In this document: piece after piece, positions 16,441-25,289 of the stretch
How the letters are laid out: each line of letters begins with the position of its first letter
Numbering within the stretch: the stretch's first letter is position 1
Source of the DNA: SB11 sp943370295
Lineage (GTDB): Bacteria; Bacteroidota; Bacteroidia; UBA8524
DNA length: 64,000 bases
Reading direction: 5' to 3'
Assembly: GCA_943370295.1 (NCBI GenBank)
Contig: CALRQL020000008.1
Span: forward strand, 62,001-126,000
Made by a program: the position numbers and the translations under genes
Notes under the pieces: generated by a model
Told to the model about the DNA's origin: nothing
The model's input: the letters and a program-made list of their open reading frames with translations, nothing else
The model's database searches: none

Positions 16441-17661
16441 ATGACAAATAAAAAGAAGATAATAAACGACCCCTTGTATGGTTTTCTTACCATACCCTAC
16501 GGTTGGTTGTTTGATTTAATAGAGCACCCATACTTTCAGCGGTTGCGCCGAATAAAACAATTAGGCATGAGCCACTTGGTATACCCCGGGGCCTTGCACA
16601 CCCGTTACCATCATGCCTTAGGCGCCCTTAAGCTTACCCTTGAGGCCATAGAAAATCTTAGGTTTAAGGACGTAGAAATTACCGATGCCGAAGCGGAGGC
16701 CACCTGCGCCGCTATTCTTTTGCACGACATAGGCCATGGGCCTTTTTCGCACGCACTTGAAGAAGCCATCGTAAAGGGCGTTCACCACGAAGAAATATCG
16801 CTGTTGTTTATGCAACGGCTCAACGAAGAGTTTGACGGCAAACTTACCCTTGCCATTGAGGTGTTTAAAGGCACCTATCACAAAGGATTTTTGCACCAAT
16901 TGGTAAGCAGCCAGTTAGACATGGACCGCATGGATTATCTGATGCGCGACAGTTTTTATACCGGAGTTTCAGAAGGGGTGATAGGTGCCGACCGTATTAT
17001 AAAAATGCTGAACGTGGCCAACGGCAGTTTGGTGGTAGAAGAAAAAGGCATTTACTCTATTGAGAAGTTTTTGGTAGCCCGCAGGCTTATGTACTGGCAG
17101 GTGTATTTGCACAAAACGGTGGTAGCTGCTGAAATTCAATTGCTGCTTTTGCTGAAACGAGCTAAGGAATTGGTTATGAAAGGAGAACAATTGTTCGCAA
17201 CTCCTGCTTTCAACCATTTTTTAACCCAAAATATTACCAGCGAAAACTTTTTTGCAGATAAAAACAATTTAGAGCAATATGCTTTGCTGGATGATTTTGA
17301 TATTACTGCCTCTGTAAAGGTTTGGATGCAGCATCCTGACGAAACATTAGCATACCTTTCAAAAAGTCTTATCAACCGCAGACTGCCTAAAATTATTTTT
17401 CAGAACACGGCGTTTAGTGCCGAAGAAATAGATAAAGTAAAAGAAGAAGTTAAAATTCGTAAAAATATAAAAGACAGCGAAATAAACTATTACGTTTTTT
17501 CAGGTTCTGTGCACAATAATGCCTATAGCGGAACGCAAGTAAGTATTAATATTTTGCAAAAAGACGGAAACGTGAACGACGTGGGAAGAGTGAGCGATAA
17601 CTACAGCATTTCATCAATGAGTCGCGACGTAGAGAAATTTTATTTGTGTTATCCTAAATAG
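16441..17661 (+). CDS. HD-domain phosphohydrolase (SAMHD1/dGTPase-like)
   Basis: 406 residues. The N-terminus INDPLYGFLTIP leads into an HD domain with metal ligands His57/His58 (RYHHALGAL) and His95-Asp96 (LLHDIGHGPFSHALE), and a distal Asp in LDMDRMDYLMRD. This is the pattern of the SAMHD1/dGTPase-like branch that hydrolyses nucleotides. In Bacteroidota this gene regularly precedes lpxD, as here. Substrate not determinable from sequence. lpxD follows after 34 nt. Confidence 0.9.
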   Translation: MTNKKKIINDPLYGFLTIPYGWLFDLIEHPYFQRLRRIKQLGMSHLVYPGALHTRYHHALGALKLTLEAIENLRFKDVEITDAEAEATCAAILLHDIGHGPFSHALEEAIVKGVHHEEISLLFMQRLNEEFDGKLTLAIEVFKGTYHKGFLHQLVSSQLDMDRMDYLMRDSFYTGVSEGVIGADRIIKMLNVANGSLVVEEKGIYSIEKFLVARRLMYWQVYLHKTVVAAEIQLLLLLKRAKELVMKGEQLFATPAFNHFLTQNITSENFFADKNNLEQYALLDDFDITASVKVWMQHPDETLAYLSKSLINRRLPKIIFQNTAFSAEEIDKVKEEVKIRKNIKDSEINYYVFSGSVHNNAYSGTQVSINILQKDGNVNDVGRVSDNYSISSMSRDVEKFYLCYPK

Positions 17662-17695
17662 TATTAATTTAGCTGATTATTTTCACCCACACACA

Positions 17696-18745
17696 ATGGT
17701 TATAACCGTAGAAGAAATCAGGGAGATGTTCGGTGGTGAAATTGAAGGCGACGCAAGCGCCGAGATTTTCACAGTGAGCAAGATTGAACAGGGAACAAAG
17801 GGGGCATTAACTTTTTTGGCAAATCCTAAGTACGAAGCCTATCTATACGATACAAAGGCTACGGCCGTTTTAATCAACAAAAATTTTAAGCCTGCAAAGG
17901 ATGTGGCCGTTACCATGATTAAGGTTGACGACCCCTATATTGCTTTTACGCAGGTATTGAGCAAATACTTTAACCCCGACCAACATAAATCGGGTATTGA
18001 ACAACCTTGCTACATTTCTGAAAATTCAAAAATAGGGGCAAACCCCTACATTGGCGCATTTGCATACATTGGCAAAAACGTAACCATTGGCGATAATGTA
18101 AAAATATATCCCAATGCCTATGTGGGAGATAATGTGCACATTGGTGATAATACCATCCTGTTTTCAGGCGTAAAAATATACTCATACTGCGTTATCGGAG
18201 CCAATTGCACCCTGCATGCGGGCACTGTTATCGGGTCTGACGGGTTTGGATACGCACCACAAGGCGACGGTACTTTCATGAAAATACCCCAAACAGGTAA
18301 TGTAATTATTGAGGACAATGTTGAGATTGGCTCAAATTGCTCAATAGACCGTGCTACTATGGGCAGTACCATCATTAAAAAAGGCGCAAAGCTTGATAAC
18401 CTGATACAAATAGCCCACAACGTTGAGATTGGCGAAAATACAGCCATAGCAGCACAAACAGGCATTTCGGGCAGTACAAAACTGGGTAAATATTGTGTAG
18501 TGGCCGGCCAGGTTGGTTTTGCAGGTCATTTGCAAATAGCCGATGGCTCACAATTTGGCGCACAAGCAGGTATAGGCAAAAGCATTACCGATAAAAACAA
18601 ACAATGGCACGGGTCTCCGGCTATTGATTTAAAAGGTTGGCTAAAATCGCAGGTAATGTTTCGTAACCTGCCCGATTTAGAGAAAAAAATCAACCAGCTT
18701 GAGAAGATTATCGCACAGTTAGATGTGCACGAAAGCAAACAATAA
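17696..18745 (+). CDS. lpxD: UDP-3-O-acylglucosamine N-acyltransferase
   Basis: Third committed enzyme of lipid A synthesis; transfers a hydroxyacyl chain from acyl-ACP to the glucosamine nitrogen. N-terminal uridine-binding domain (about 1-100), then a left-handed beta helix of hexapeptide repeats (IGANPYIGAFAYIG and so on). The catalytic His241 lies in IQIAHNVEIG. 349 residues with a short helical tail, the normal size. Starts the lipid A group with lpxC-fabZ and lpxA. Confidence 0.96.
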   Translation: MVITVEEIREMFGGEIEGDASAEIFTVSKIEQGTKGALTFLANPKYEAYLYDTKATAVLINKNFKPAKDVAVTMIKVDDPYIAFTQVLSKYFNPDQHKSGIEQPCYISENSKIGANPYIGAFAYIGKNVTIGDNVKIYPNAYVGDNVHIGDNTILFSGVKIYSYCVIGANCTLHAGTVIGSDGFGYAPQGDGTFMKIPQTGNVIIEDNVEIGSNCSIDRATMGSTIIKKGAKLDNLIQIAHNVEIGENTAIAAQTGISGSTKLGKYCVVAGQVGFAGHLQIADGSQFGAQAGIGKSITDKNKQWHGSPAIDLKGWLKSQVMFRNLPDLEKKINQLEKIIAQLDVHESKQ

Positions 18746-18772
18746 TTTAAAGCGGCTGCATTAAAAAAGGGC

Positions 18773-18780
18773 TATCTTTG
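18773..18780 (+). promoter_or_regulatory. -7 promoter box TATCTTTG
   Basis: Perfect TAnnTTTG match 48 nt before the ATG of lpxC-fabZ, indicating an internal promoter within the lipid A group. Confidence 0.6.
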
Positions 18781-18828
18781 CCCCGCATTTTGACAACCAC
18801 ACGGTTGCCGACTGATTAAATTACAACG

Positions 18829-20235
18829 ATGAACGAAAAACAAACTACTATAAAGGGTCCCGTAAAGGTGTCTGGCATTGGCCTGCATACAGGCAAGATG
18901 GTGAACATGACGTTCTTGCCCGCCCCTGAAAATCATGGTATTAAGTTTCAAAGGGTTGATTTACCCGACCAACCTATTATTGATGCTGACGTTGATTTAG
19001 TGGTAGATACTTCACGCGGAACCACGCTTGAATACAATGGTGCCCGTGTAGCTACCGTAGAGCATGCTATGGCTGCATTGGCAGGCTTAGAAATTGATAA
19101 TTGTGTAGTTCAGTTAGACGGCCCCGAAGTGCCTATTTTGGATGGTAGTGCCGAGATTTTTGTTAACGAGATATTAATAGTTGGCATACAGCAACAAGAA
19201 GCTGAACGCGAATATTTTACCCTTCCGCAAAATGTATCGTTTTTAGAGCCTGATAAAGGAGTAGAAATGATAGCAATGCCGGTAGATGATTATCGCCTTA
19301 CGGTAATGGTGGATTACAACTCACCAATTCTAGGTAGCCAGCACGCATCAGTAACCAGCCTTAAAGAATTTAAAAAAGAGATTGCCAGCAGCCGTACTTT
19401 TTGCTTTTTACACGAGTTGGAAATGCTGCTGAGCCAAAACCTTATTAAAGGTGGCGACCTTAGCAATGCCATAGTAATAGTTGATAAGCACGTAGGCGAA
19501 GAAGAACTTGCCCATCTTGCTCAACTATTTAATAAGCCAAAAGTTGAGGTGAAAAAAGAAGGTATTTTGAACAACGTTGACCTTCGCTTTCAAAACGAGC
19601 CTGCCCGCCATAAACTGCTTGATTTGATTGGCGACCTTGCCCTAATAGGTATGCCGCTAAAAGCTCAAATTATGGCAGCACGCCCCGGCCACGCAGCTAA
19701 CGTTGCTTTTGGTAAAAAAATCAAACAATTGATTAAGAAAAAGAAAAGCCTTGCGGGTGTTCCTGTTTACGACCCGAATAAAAAACCCGTGTATGATATC
19801 AATGATATCACAAGGTTTTTGCCTCATAAATTCCCCTTCTTATTTGTTGATAAGGTAATGGAAATTAGTGCCACCCATGTGTTGGCTGTTAAAAACGTTA
19901 CCGGCGACGAATATTATTTCCAAGGGCATTTCCCCGGCAACCCAATTATGCCCGGCGTATTGCAAATTGAAGCAATGGCGCAAGCAGGCGGTGTTTTGAT
20001 TTTGAGCCGTGTACCCGACCCTGAAAACTACAGCACCTATTTTGTGAAGATAGAAAGCGTGAAGTTTAAAGAGAAAGTAGTGCCCGGTGATACACTGGTA
20101 ATGCGTCTTGACCTTATTGCTCCTGTTCGCAGGGGGCTTTGTCTGATGAAAGGACAAGCATACGTTGGCGATAAGTTGGTAACTGAAGCCGAATTGATGG
20201 CTCAGATTGTGAAAGACAAAAACCTCAATAATTAA
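18829..20235 (+). CDS. lpxC-fabZ: Bifunctional LpxC-FabZ: UDP-3-O-acyl-N-acetylglucosamine deacetylase / 3-hydroxyacyl-ACP dehydratase
   Basis: 468 residues made of two enzymes. Residues of about 1-310 are LpxC, with zinc ligands His79 (VEHAMAA), His261 and Asp265 (RHKLLDLIGD). Residues of about 320-468 are FabZ, a hot-dog dehydratase with catalytic His367 (GHFPGNPIMPG) and Glu381 (QIEAMAQ). The fusion is a known Bacteroidota trait. It ties the first committed lipid A step to fatty-acid elongation, which share the hydroxyacyl-ACP substrate. No frameshift between the halves. Confidence 0.97.
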   Translation: MNEKQTTIKGPVKVSGIGLHTGKMVNMTFLPAPENHGIKFQRVDLPDQPIIDADVDLVVDTSRGTTLEYNGARVATVEHAMAALAGLEIDNCVVQLDGPEVPILDGSAEIFVNEILIVGIQQQEAEREYFTLPQNVSFLEPDKGVEMIAMPVDDYRLTVMVDYNSPILGSQHASVTSLKEFKKEIASSRTFCFLHELEMLLSQNLIKGGDLSNAIVIVDKHVGEEELAHLAQLFNKPKVEVKKEGILNNVDLRFQNEPARHKLLDLIGDLALIGMPLKAQIMAARPGHAANVAFGKKIKQLIKKKKSLAGVPVYDPNKKPVYDINDITRFLPHKFPFLFVDKVMEISATHVLAVKNVTGDEYYFQGHFPGNPIMPGVLQIEAMAQAGGVLILSRVPDPENYSTYFVKIESVKFKEKVVPGDTLVMRLDLIAPVRRGLCLMKGQAYVGDKLVTEAELMAQIVKDKNLNN

Positions 20236-20325
20236 CGTTTCATACGAATAAATGAAGCTTTCGTGGGTAAGATTTTGATAAAACAATAAATACCCCGTTA
20301 ATTTGCCCAATAACTATAAGCCCTG

Positions 20326-21111
20326 ATGATACAGCCCCTTTCATACGTGAACCCGCAGGCTAAAATTGCCGATAACGTTGTAATAGACCCGTTTGTAACC
20401 ATTGACAAGAATGTAGAAATTGGTGAGGGAACGTGGATAGGCCCCAACGTTACCATTATGGAGGGTGCGCGTATCGGAAAAAACTGTAAAATTTTCCCCG
20501 GAGCGGTTATCTCAGCAATTCCTCAAGATTTAAAATTTCATGGCGAAGAAAGCCTTGTAATCATAGGCGATAATACCACCATACGCGAATGTGCTACTAT
20601 TAACAGGGGTACTGAAGCTGCCGGAAAAACCGTTATAGGCCAAAACAGCCTGATAATGGCCTACGTTCACGTAGCCCACGATTGTAACATTGGTAACAAC
20701 GTAATTTTGGGTAACTCGGTGCAATTGGCCGGACACATTAATATTGGCGATTACGCCATTATTAGCGGACTTTCAGCCGTACACCAGTTTGTAAACATCG
20801 GTCAGCACGCTATGATTTCCGGTGGTTCATTGGTGCGTAAAGACGTTCCTCCTTACACCAAAGCTGCTCGCGAGCCTCTTTCGTACGAAGGGATTAACTC
20901 TATCGGTTTGCGCCGCCGAGGCTTTACTACCGAAAAGATTAACGAGATACAGGAAATTTACCGCATCATCTACCTTCGCGGCTACAACAACTCAAAAGCA
21001 ATGGCTTTTATTGAGGGTGAAATGCCTGCTACCAAAGAACGCGATGAAATTATCAGCTTTATTCGCGATTCTGACCGCGGTATCATGAAGGGCTATAACT
21101 ATAACCGCTAA
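20326..21111 (+). CDS. lpxA: Acyl-ACP--UDP-N-acetylglucosamine O-acyltransferase
   Basis: First step of lipid A synthesis. 261 residues: hexapeptide beta helix (IADNVVIDPFVTIDKNVEIG) and a C-terminal helical domain (RRRGFTTEKINEIQEIYRII). The catalytic His118 is in HVAHDCNIG. Size and motifs are normal. It lies 90 nt after lpxC-fabZ and 5 nt before the ABC ATPase gene. Confidence 0.97.
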   Translation: MIQPLSYVNPQAKIADNVVIDPFVTIDKNVEIGEGTWIGPNVTIMEGARIGKNCKIFPGAVISAIPQDLKFHGEESLVIIGDNTTIRECATINRGTEAAGKTVIGQNSLIMAYVHVAHDCNIGNNVILGNSVQLAGHINIGDYAIISGLSAVHQFVNIGQHAMISGGSLVRKDVPPYTKAAREPLSYEGINSIGLRRRGFTTEKINEIQEIYRIIYLRGYNNSKAMAFIEGEMPATKERDEIISFIRDSDRGIMKGYNYNR

Positions 21112-21116
21112 ACATC

Positions 21117-21734
21117 TTGTTTGAAATAGTACTTGAAAACTGCGGCAAGAAATTTAACCGTAACTGGATTTTCAAGGATTTTAACCACACCTTCACTTCG
21201 GGTAATGCCTATGCCATATTAGGACCCAACGGGTCGGGCAAATCAACGCTATTGCAGTGCATAGCGGGGTATATGGCTATCTCTAAAGGCAAAATAAACT
21301 TTAGTCAAGACAGTCGCCTTATTGAAGAGGATGAAAAATACCGACACCTTGTTATTGCCTCCCCCTTTTTAGAACTAATAGAAGAGTTTACCCTGCAAGA
21401 AACCGTAGATTTTCATTTCAAGATGAAAAAGCAGGCGTTTATTAAACATCCTGAAGAGATTATTGAAATTACCGGGTTGGGTAGCTCTGCCAATAAGCAG
21501 TTGAAGTTTTTTTCATCGGGCATGAAACAGCGGGTAAAGATTGCCCTTGCTGTGTTTAGCGATGTACCGGTGCTGATGCTTGATGAGCCCTGCACCAACT
21601 TTGATGCTAAAGGGATTGACTGGTATTTAAACCTTGTAGAACAATACACACAGCAACGCTTGGTTTTGGTGGCAAGTAACCAGCCGCATGAATACAGCTT
21701 TTGTAAAGAGATGATAACCGTAGCGCAGAATTAG
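21117..21734 (+). CDS. ABC transporter ATP-binding protein
   Basis: 205 residues, a single nucleotide-binding domain: Walker A GPNGSGKS at 36-43, signature FSSGMKQR, Walker B VLMLDEP and a final switch region with SNQPHEYSF. The start is TTG 21117, 5 nt after lpxA; no ATG fits better. There is no permease gene in the window. The short, CcmA-like size suggests an ABC-2-type or heme-exporter-like partner elsewhere. Its stop abuts the stop of the opposite KirBac gene with no base between. Confidence 0.9.
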   Translation: MFEIVLENCGKKFNRNWIFKDFNHTFTSGNAYAILGPNGSGKSTLLQCIAGYMAISKGKINFSQDSRLIEEDEKYRHLVIASPFLELIEEFTLQETVDFHFKMKKQAFIKHPEEIIEITGLGSSANKQLKFFSSGMKQRVKIALAVFSDVPVLMLDEPCTNFDAKGIDWYLNLVEQYTQQRLVLVASNQPHEYSFCKEMITVAQN

Positions 21735-22736
21735 CTAAGGCAGTGGTTTTTCTTCAAAATCATCCAGTTTATTCAAATCCATCACCACCATTCCTTCATC
21801 GTTTACATAAAAGGGCTTCACAAATTTAGCACCCCAAAACACATCGCTCCATTTATAAGAGTAGCGCGAGTATACTGTTTGTCCAAAGGAATCGTCAAAC
21901 GCTTGTATCAATACTAAAAATTCCACATCGTGGTCTTCGCACCAGTCCTTGTCTTTTTCAAAAAGAGGGCTTTTTTCGTCAATAGGATGCACAATCGTCC
22001 AGTTCATAGGCAAGAACTTAATAGCATCCACTTCAAGCTCTAAACGGTCAAAATTACGGCTGTATCCTGCACCCGTTTTATCGGTAGAAACCATCATTAC
22101 GGTGGCACTTAACTCAATAATTTCGCTGCGGCGTTTATTAGCAATCCTAAACATAAGTCCGCGGCCATCTTCGTATGGACTGATAAGGGTTTTTTTGCTA
22201 AACTGTATTTTGGCCGTAGGTCGTGAGAAACGCCCATAAACCAAACCCGTAATAATGGCAAAACTCATTAATCCTACCAATGCCTCGCCCGCGGCAACAA
22301 AACTGGTAAGTATGCCTTTGGGCGATATTCCGCCATAGCCTACGGTGGTAAATGTTTGTGCGCTAAAGAAAAAGGCACTTAAGAAAGAGGTTGCTGTATT
22401 GTCGGTATTGGCACCGTTTAAATGCTCTATTCCTATCAAAAAATAAATGGAAGCAAACAGCACATTCATGCTTAAATAAAACAGCATGGAAATGAGCATG
22501 AAACGTCCCCAGGTAATTTGCAGCAAATAGTGGTATATATCTATGAGCAGTGAGTTTGTGCCTATTCGTTTTACATTGAAAGACCCATCAGGGTTGATAG
22601 TTTTTTGGGTGGTACGCTGGCTAAAAGATTGCCCGATACCCGGGTCGCTGGCTCTGCCTTGCCTCGTTTTTTTGCTATTGCGGCCAGCGTTTGGCAAGCC
22701 ATCAGGGGTGTCGTTGTCTTTACTACTTTGTGCCAT
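21735..22736 (-). CDS. Inward-rectifier-type potassium channel (KirBac-like)
   Basis: 333 residues from ATG 22736. A slide helix (LLIDIYHYLLQITWGRF) leads into TM1, a pore helix, the selectivity filter TVGYGG (Thr131-Gly136) and TM2. A cytoplasmic immunoglobulin-like Kir domain follows (ISPYEDGRGLMFRIANKRRSEII). The Gln/Ser-rich N-terminus before residue 55 is variable. The longer frame from 22838 overlaps the upstream dehydrogenase gene and lacks support. Starts 40 nt after the alanine dehydrogenase stop, so probably one transcript. Confidence 0.92.
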   Translation of the reverse strand: MAQSSKDNDTPDGLPNAGRNSKKTRQGRASDPGIGQSFSQRTTQKTINPDGSFNVKRIGTNSLLIDIYHYLLQITWGRFMLISMLFYLSMNVLFASIYFLIGIEHLNGANTDNTATSFLSAFFFSAQTFTTVGYGGISPKGILTSFVAAGEALVGLMSFAIITGLVYGRFSRPTAKIQFSKKTLISPYEDGRGLMFRIANKRRSEIIELSATVMMVSTDKTGAGYSRNFDRLELEVDAIKFLPMNWTIVHPIDEKSPLFEKDKDWCEDHDVEFLVLIQAFDDSFGQTVYSRYSYKWSDVFWGAKFVKPFYVNDEGMVVMDLNKLDDFEEKPLP

Positions 22737-22776
22737 TAAAGAGTGGGTTTTCCAAAAATAAAAACAGGATGGGGTG

Positions 22777-24006
22777 TTAAAAGTTTGCACCCAACAATAG
22801 GTCAATATCTTTACTAGGCAGCTTAAAGCGTTCGCCAAGGCTTGCCTTTACCAATACTCCTTTATAAATATACAATCCTTGACGCATGGCCTGGTTTTCC
22901 CATTGCAGGTAGTTTTTTAACCCATGCGACTCGCTAATCCCCAACAGTATAGGAGTAAGGATGTTACTTAGTGCATAGCTGGCCGTGCGAGATACCCGCG
23001 AGGTGATGTTGGGAACACAGTAATGTATAACGTCGTATTTACGGAAAATGGGGTTGGTATGGTTGGTAACCTCGCTGGTTTCAAAACAGCCGCCGTGGTC
23101 AATGGTAATGTCTACAATCACGCTGTTGGGCTTCATTTGGCTCACCATTGCTTCAGTAACAATAGTAGGGCTAGACCCATCGTCGTGGCGCAACGAGCCT
23201 ATTGCCAAATCGGCACTACGCAAGGCTTTTGCCAATATATTAGGCACAATAATGGATGTGTACACCCGCTGATTAAGGTTGTTTTGCAACCTGCGCAAGC
23301 GTGCGGTTGAATTATCAAATACTTTTACAATAGCACCCAAACCTATGGCAGCACGCGCAGCATATTCACCCACGGTTCCGGCCCCTATAATCACCACTTC
23401 TGATGGAGGGATGCCGGCCACGCCGCCCAGTAGTTCGCCTTTACCGCCGCCTGAATTGCTCATGTACTCAGCTCCTACCAAAATTGAAGTGCTGCCGGCA
23501 ATTTCGCTCATGGTTTGTATCACCGATAGCGTTCCTTGCGGGTCGCGCAGGTATTCAAACCCTATGGCGGTCACCTTTTTTTGTATCAGTTGTTTTAAAT
23601 ATGTTTCAGAAACATTGGTGAGCTGCAATGCCGATATAAGAAGCTGATCTTTCTTCATCATATCAATTTCTTCTTTGGTAGGAGGGTCAACCTTTACTAC
23701 CATATCGGCCTTGTAAACCTCTTGTTTGCTGTATACTACCTTGGCACCTGCATCGCTGTAGTCTTTATCAAAAAAGTTAGCGTTTTTTCCGCAGTTAGAT
23801 TCAATTACAATATCATGCCCGTTATTTACCAGCAGTTGCACGGCAGCAGGGGTAAGCGGCACTCGGTTTTCCTGATAAGTAATTTCCTTAGGGATACCTA
23901 TGTATAACTTTTCGTCGCCTTTTTTCAACTCAAGCAGTTGTTCTTGCGGCTGCATACTGGCTTGTTTGGCCAGCTCATGAAAGGGAGATTTAATAATATC
24001 AGCCAT
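22777..24006 (-). CDS. Alanine dehydrogenase-family NAD-dependent enzyme
   Basis: 409 residues from ATG 24006. The AlaDH/PNT N-domain opens with YIGIPKEITYQENRVPLTP, and the Rossmann NAD site is VVIIGAGTVGEYAARAA. The active-site region VDITIDHGGCFETS is characteristic of alanine dehydrogenase. It interconverts alanine with pyruvate and ammonia. The roughly 40-residue extra N-terminus is usual in the Bacteroidota branch. Third gene of the tsaE-led operon. Confidence 0.88.
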   Translation of the reverse strand: MADIIKSPFHELAKQASMQPQEQLLELKKGDEKLYIGIPKEITYQENRVPLTPAAVQLLVNNGHDIVIESNCGKNANFFDKDYSDAGAKVVYSKQEVYKADMVVKVDPPTKEEIDMMKKDQLLISALQLTNVSETYLKQLIQKKVTAIGFEYLRDPQGTLSVIQTMSEIAGSTSILVGAEYMSNSGGGKGELLGGVAGIPPSEVVIIGAGTVGEYAARAAIGLGAIVKVFDNSTARLRRLQNNLNQRVYTSIIVPNILAKALRSADLAIGSLRHDDGSSPTIVTEAMVSQMKPNSVIVDITIDHGGCFETSEVTNHTNPIFRKYDVIHYCVPNITSRVSRTASYALSNILTPILLGISESHGLKNYLQWENQAMRQGLYIYKGVLVKASLGERFKLPSKDIDLLLGANF

Positions 24007-24050
24007 AGGCTTGCTTTGTGCAGGCAATAAAGATACTACAATTTTTTTGC

Positions 24051-24779
24051 TTAATATTTACCGTATTCGTAGCGGCGGTTACGATAAGGGAATTTCTTTG
24101 AAAACCTACGGTTTAGCATTCCAATTACTTCATTAGCGGGAGTTTGCCAATCGGTATCTGTTTCTATCGCATATTTCCACAAAAGAGAGCCGTCTTCGCT
24201 GTTTTTTAGTTGGCAGTCAGCTTTTATATTGTAGGTGCGGGCTACGTTGCCGGGCATCATTGGCAATGCTTGGTCAATTGTAGGATTATTCAGCCTGATT
24301 TTATCCAATACGTCTTGGGCAATAGAAATACCAAACGATTCCAAATCTGATAAAAATCGCTCTTTTTCTATTTTAGAATATACTACAGCATCTACGCCCA
24401 GTTTTTTACATAATATTTCGGGCATAGTGGTACTAAGTGCTAAATAGTTAAGCCCACTGTCTTGTAATATTTTAGTGGTTTTTTCGATGGGTTGTATTTC
24501 AATTTTTACGTCTTTTTTACCTCCTCCAGATTGTCGCAGGATATTGTCGTACAAGCTTTTCTGAAACGCCATCGCCTCTGCATACCTTATTTTTTCTATA
24601 TCAGCAGCGGTCATGTTGTCGGGCATTTTTCCGGTGTACACCATTTCAAACGGCAATACTGCAATTACCCGGTGTTTAACTGTTTTTACGTCAAAATTAG
24701 GAGAGGTAAATTTTGTGCCCACACAGCTTGATATAACAAGCAAGATAAGCAGCGAAAAGAGAGTAGTTTTTATACGCAT
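24051..24779 (-). CDS. Lipoprotein of unknown function
   Basis: 242 residues. The signal ends in the lipobox ISSC with Cys19. The segment HRVIAVLPFEMVYTGKMP, then AEAMAFQKSLYDNIL, and later a strand pattern around KADCQLKNSEDGSLLWKY, resemble proteins that look like CsgG/TolB-N type envelope factors, but I cannot assign a family. It lies 14 nt after tsaE and 44 nt before the alanine dehydrogenase gene. Confidence 0.8.
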   Translation of the reverse strand: MRIKTTLFSLLILLVISSCVGTKFTSPNFDVKTVKHRVIAVLPFEMVYTGKMPDNMTAADIEKIRYAEAMAFQKSLYDNILRQSGGGKKDVKIEIQPIEKTTKILQDSGLNYLALSTTMPEILCKKLGVDAVVYSKIEKERFLSDLESFGISIAQDVLDKIRLNNPTIDQALPMMPGNVARTYNIKADCQLKNSEDGSLLWKYAIETDTDWQTPANEVIGMLNRRFSKKFPYRNRRYEYGKY

Positions 24780-24793
24780 ACACTATAGTTTGG

Positions 24794-25225
24794 TTACAAA
24801 TTTAAGGTGCGGGCCTCATTAATTTCAAATTCTCGTTCGCCCAAAGCTGAAACTGTAATTTTTATCAGTACAAAAGTTGAGGGAAGTAAGCCGTCAATCA
24901 TTTCCGGCCACTCAATCAAACAAACGTTATTGCTATACAAGTATTCTTCAAAACCGATGCCATAAGCCTCGTCAGGGTTATTCAGCCGGTAAAAATCAAA
25001 ATGGTAAATGGTTTCGTTGCTTCCTGCATATTCATTTACCAAGCTGAATGTGGGGCTTGATACCATGCTGTTTACTCCTAATGCTTTGCAAAACTGTTTT
25101 ATTAATGTGGTTTTGCCTGCCCCCAAATGGCCGGTAAAGGCAAACACCTTGTGTTTTTTGCTAAGCGAAATCAAGTAGTTAACCACGGGCGTCAACTCGG
25201 TTTCTGTTTGGGCAGTAAACTTCAT
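24794..25225 (-). CDS. tsaE: tRNA threonylcarbamoyladenosine biosynthesis ATPase TsaE
   Basis: 143 residues. Walker A is GHLGAGKTT near residue 32, SSPTFSLVNEY carries the conserved Thr of the switch region, and HFDFYRL and IEWPEMI are the YjeE/TsaE signatures. With TsaB, TsaC and TsaD it makes the t6A modification of ANN-decoding tRNAs. First gene of a minus-strand operon with its own -7 box only 5 nt before ATG. Confidence 0.95.
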   Translation of the reverse strand: MKFTAQTETELTPVVNYLISLSKKHKVFAFTGHLGAGKTTLIKQFCKALGVNSMVSSPTFSLVNEYAGSNETIYHFDFYRLNNPDEAYGIGFEEYLYSNNVCLIEWPEMIDGLLPSTFVLIKITVSALGEREFEINEARTLNL

Positions 25226-25230
25226 TTAGA

Positions 25231-25238
25231 CAAAGGTA
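25231..25238 (-). promoter_or_regulatory. -7 promoter box TACCTTTG
   Basis: Perfect TAnnTTTG match whose last base is 5 nt before the ATG of tsaE, which predicts a leaderless message. Confidence 0.6.
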
Positions 25239-25289
25239 AGGCTTGGCGGCTTTTTTGGAAAATTTTGCTTCGTTTGTCGGTCGCTGGAC

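Noticed and set aside
19840..20310. 156-residue minus-strand ORF opposite the FabZ part of lpxC-fabZ
   Set aside because: Complete shadow of a well-conserved gene; no start context or recognisable fold.
22737..22838. 34-residue N-terminal extension of the KirBac-like channel
   Set aside because: It overlaps the end of the alanine dehydrogenase gene, is Cys/Trp-rich and unlike the family; ATG 22736 is a clean start.
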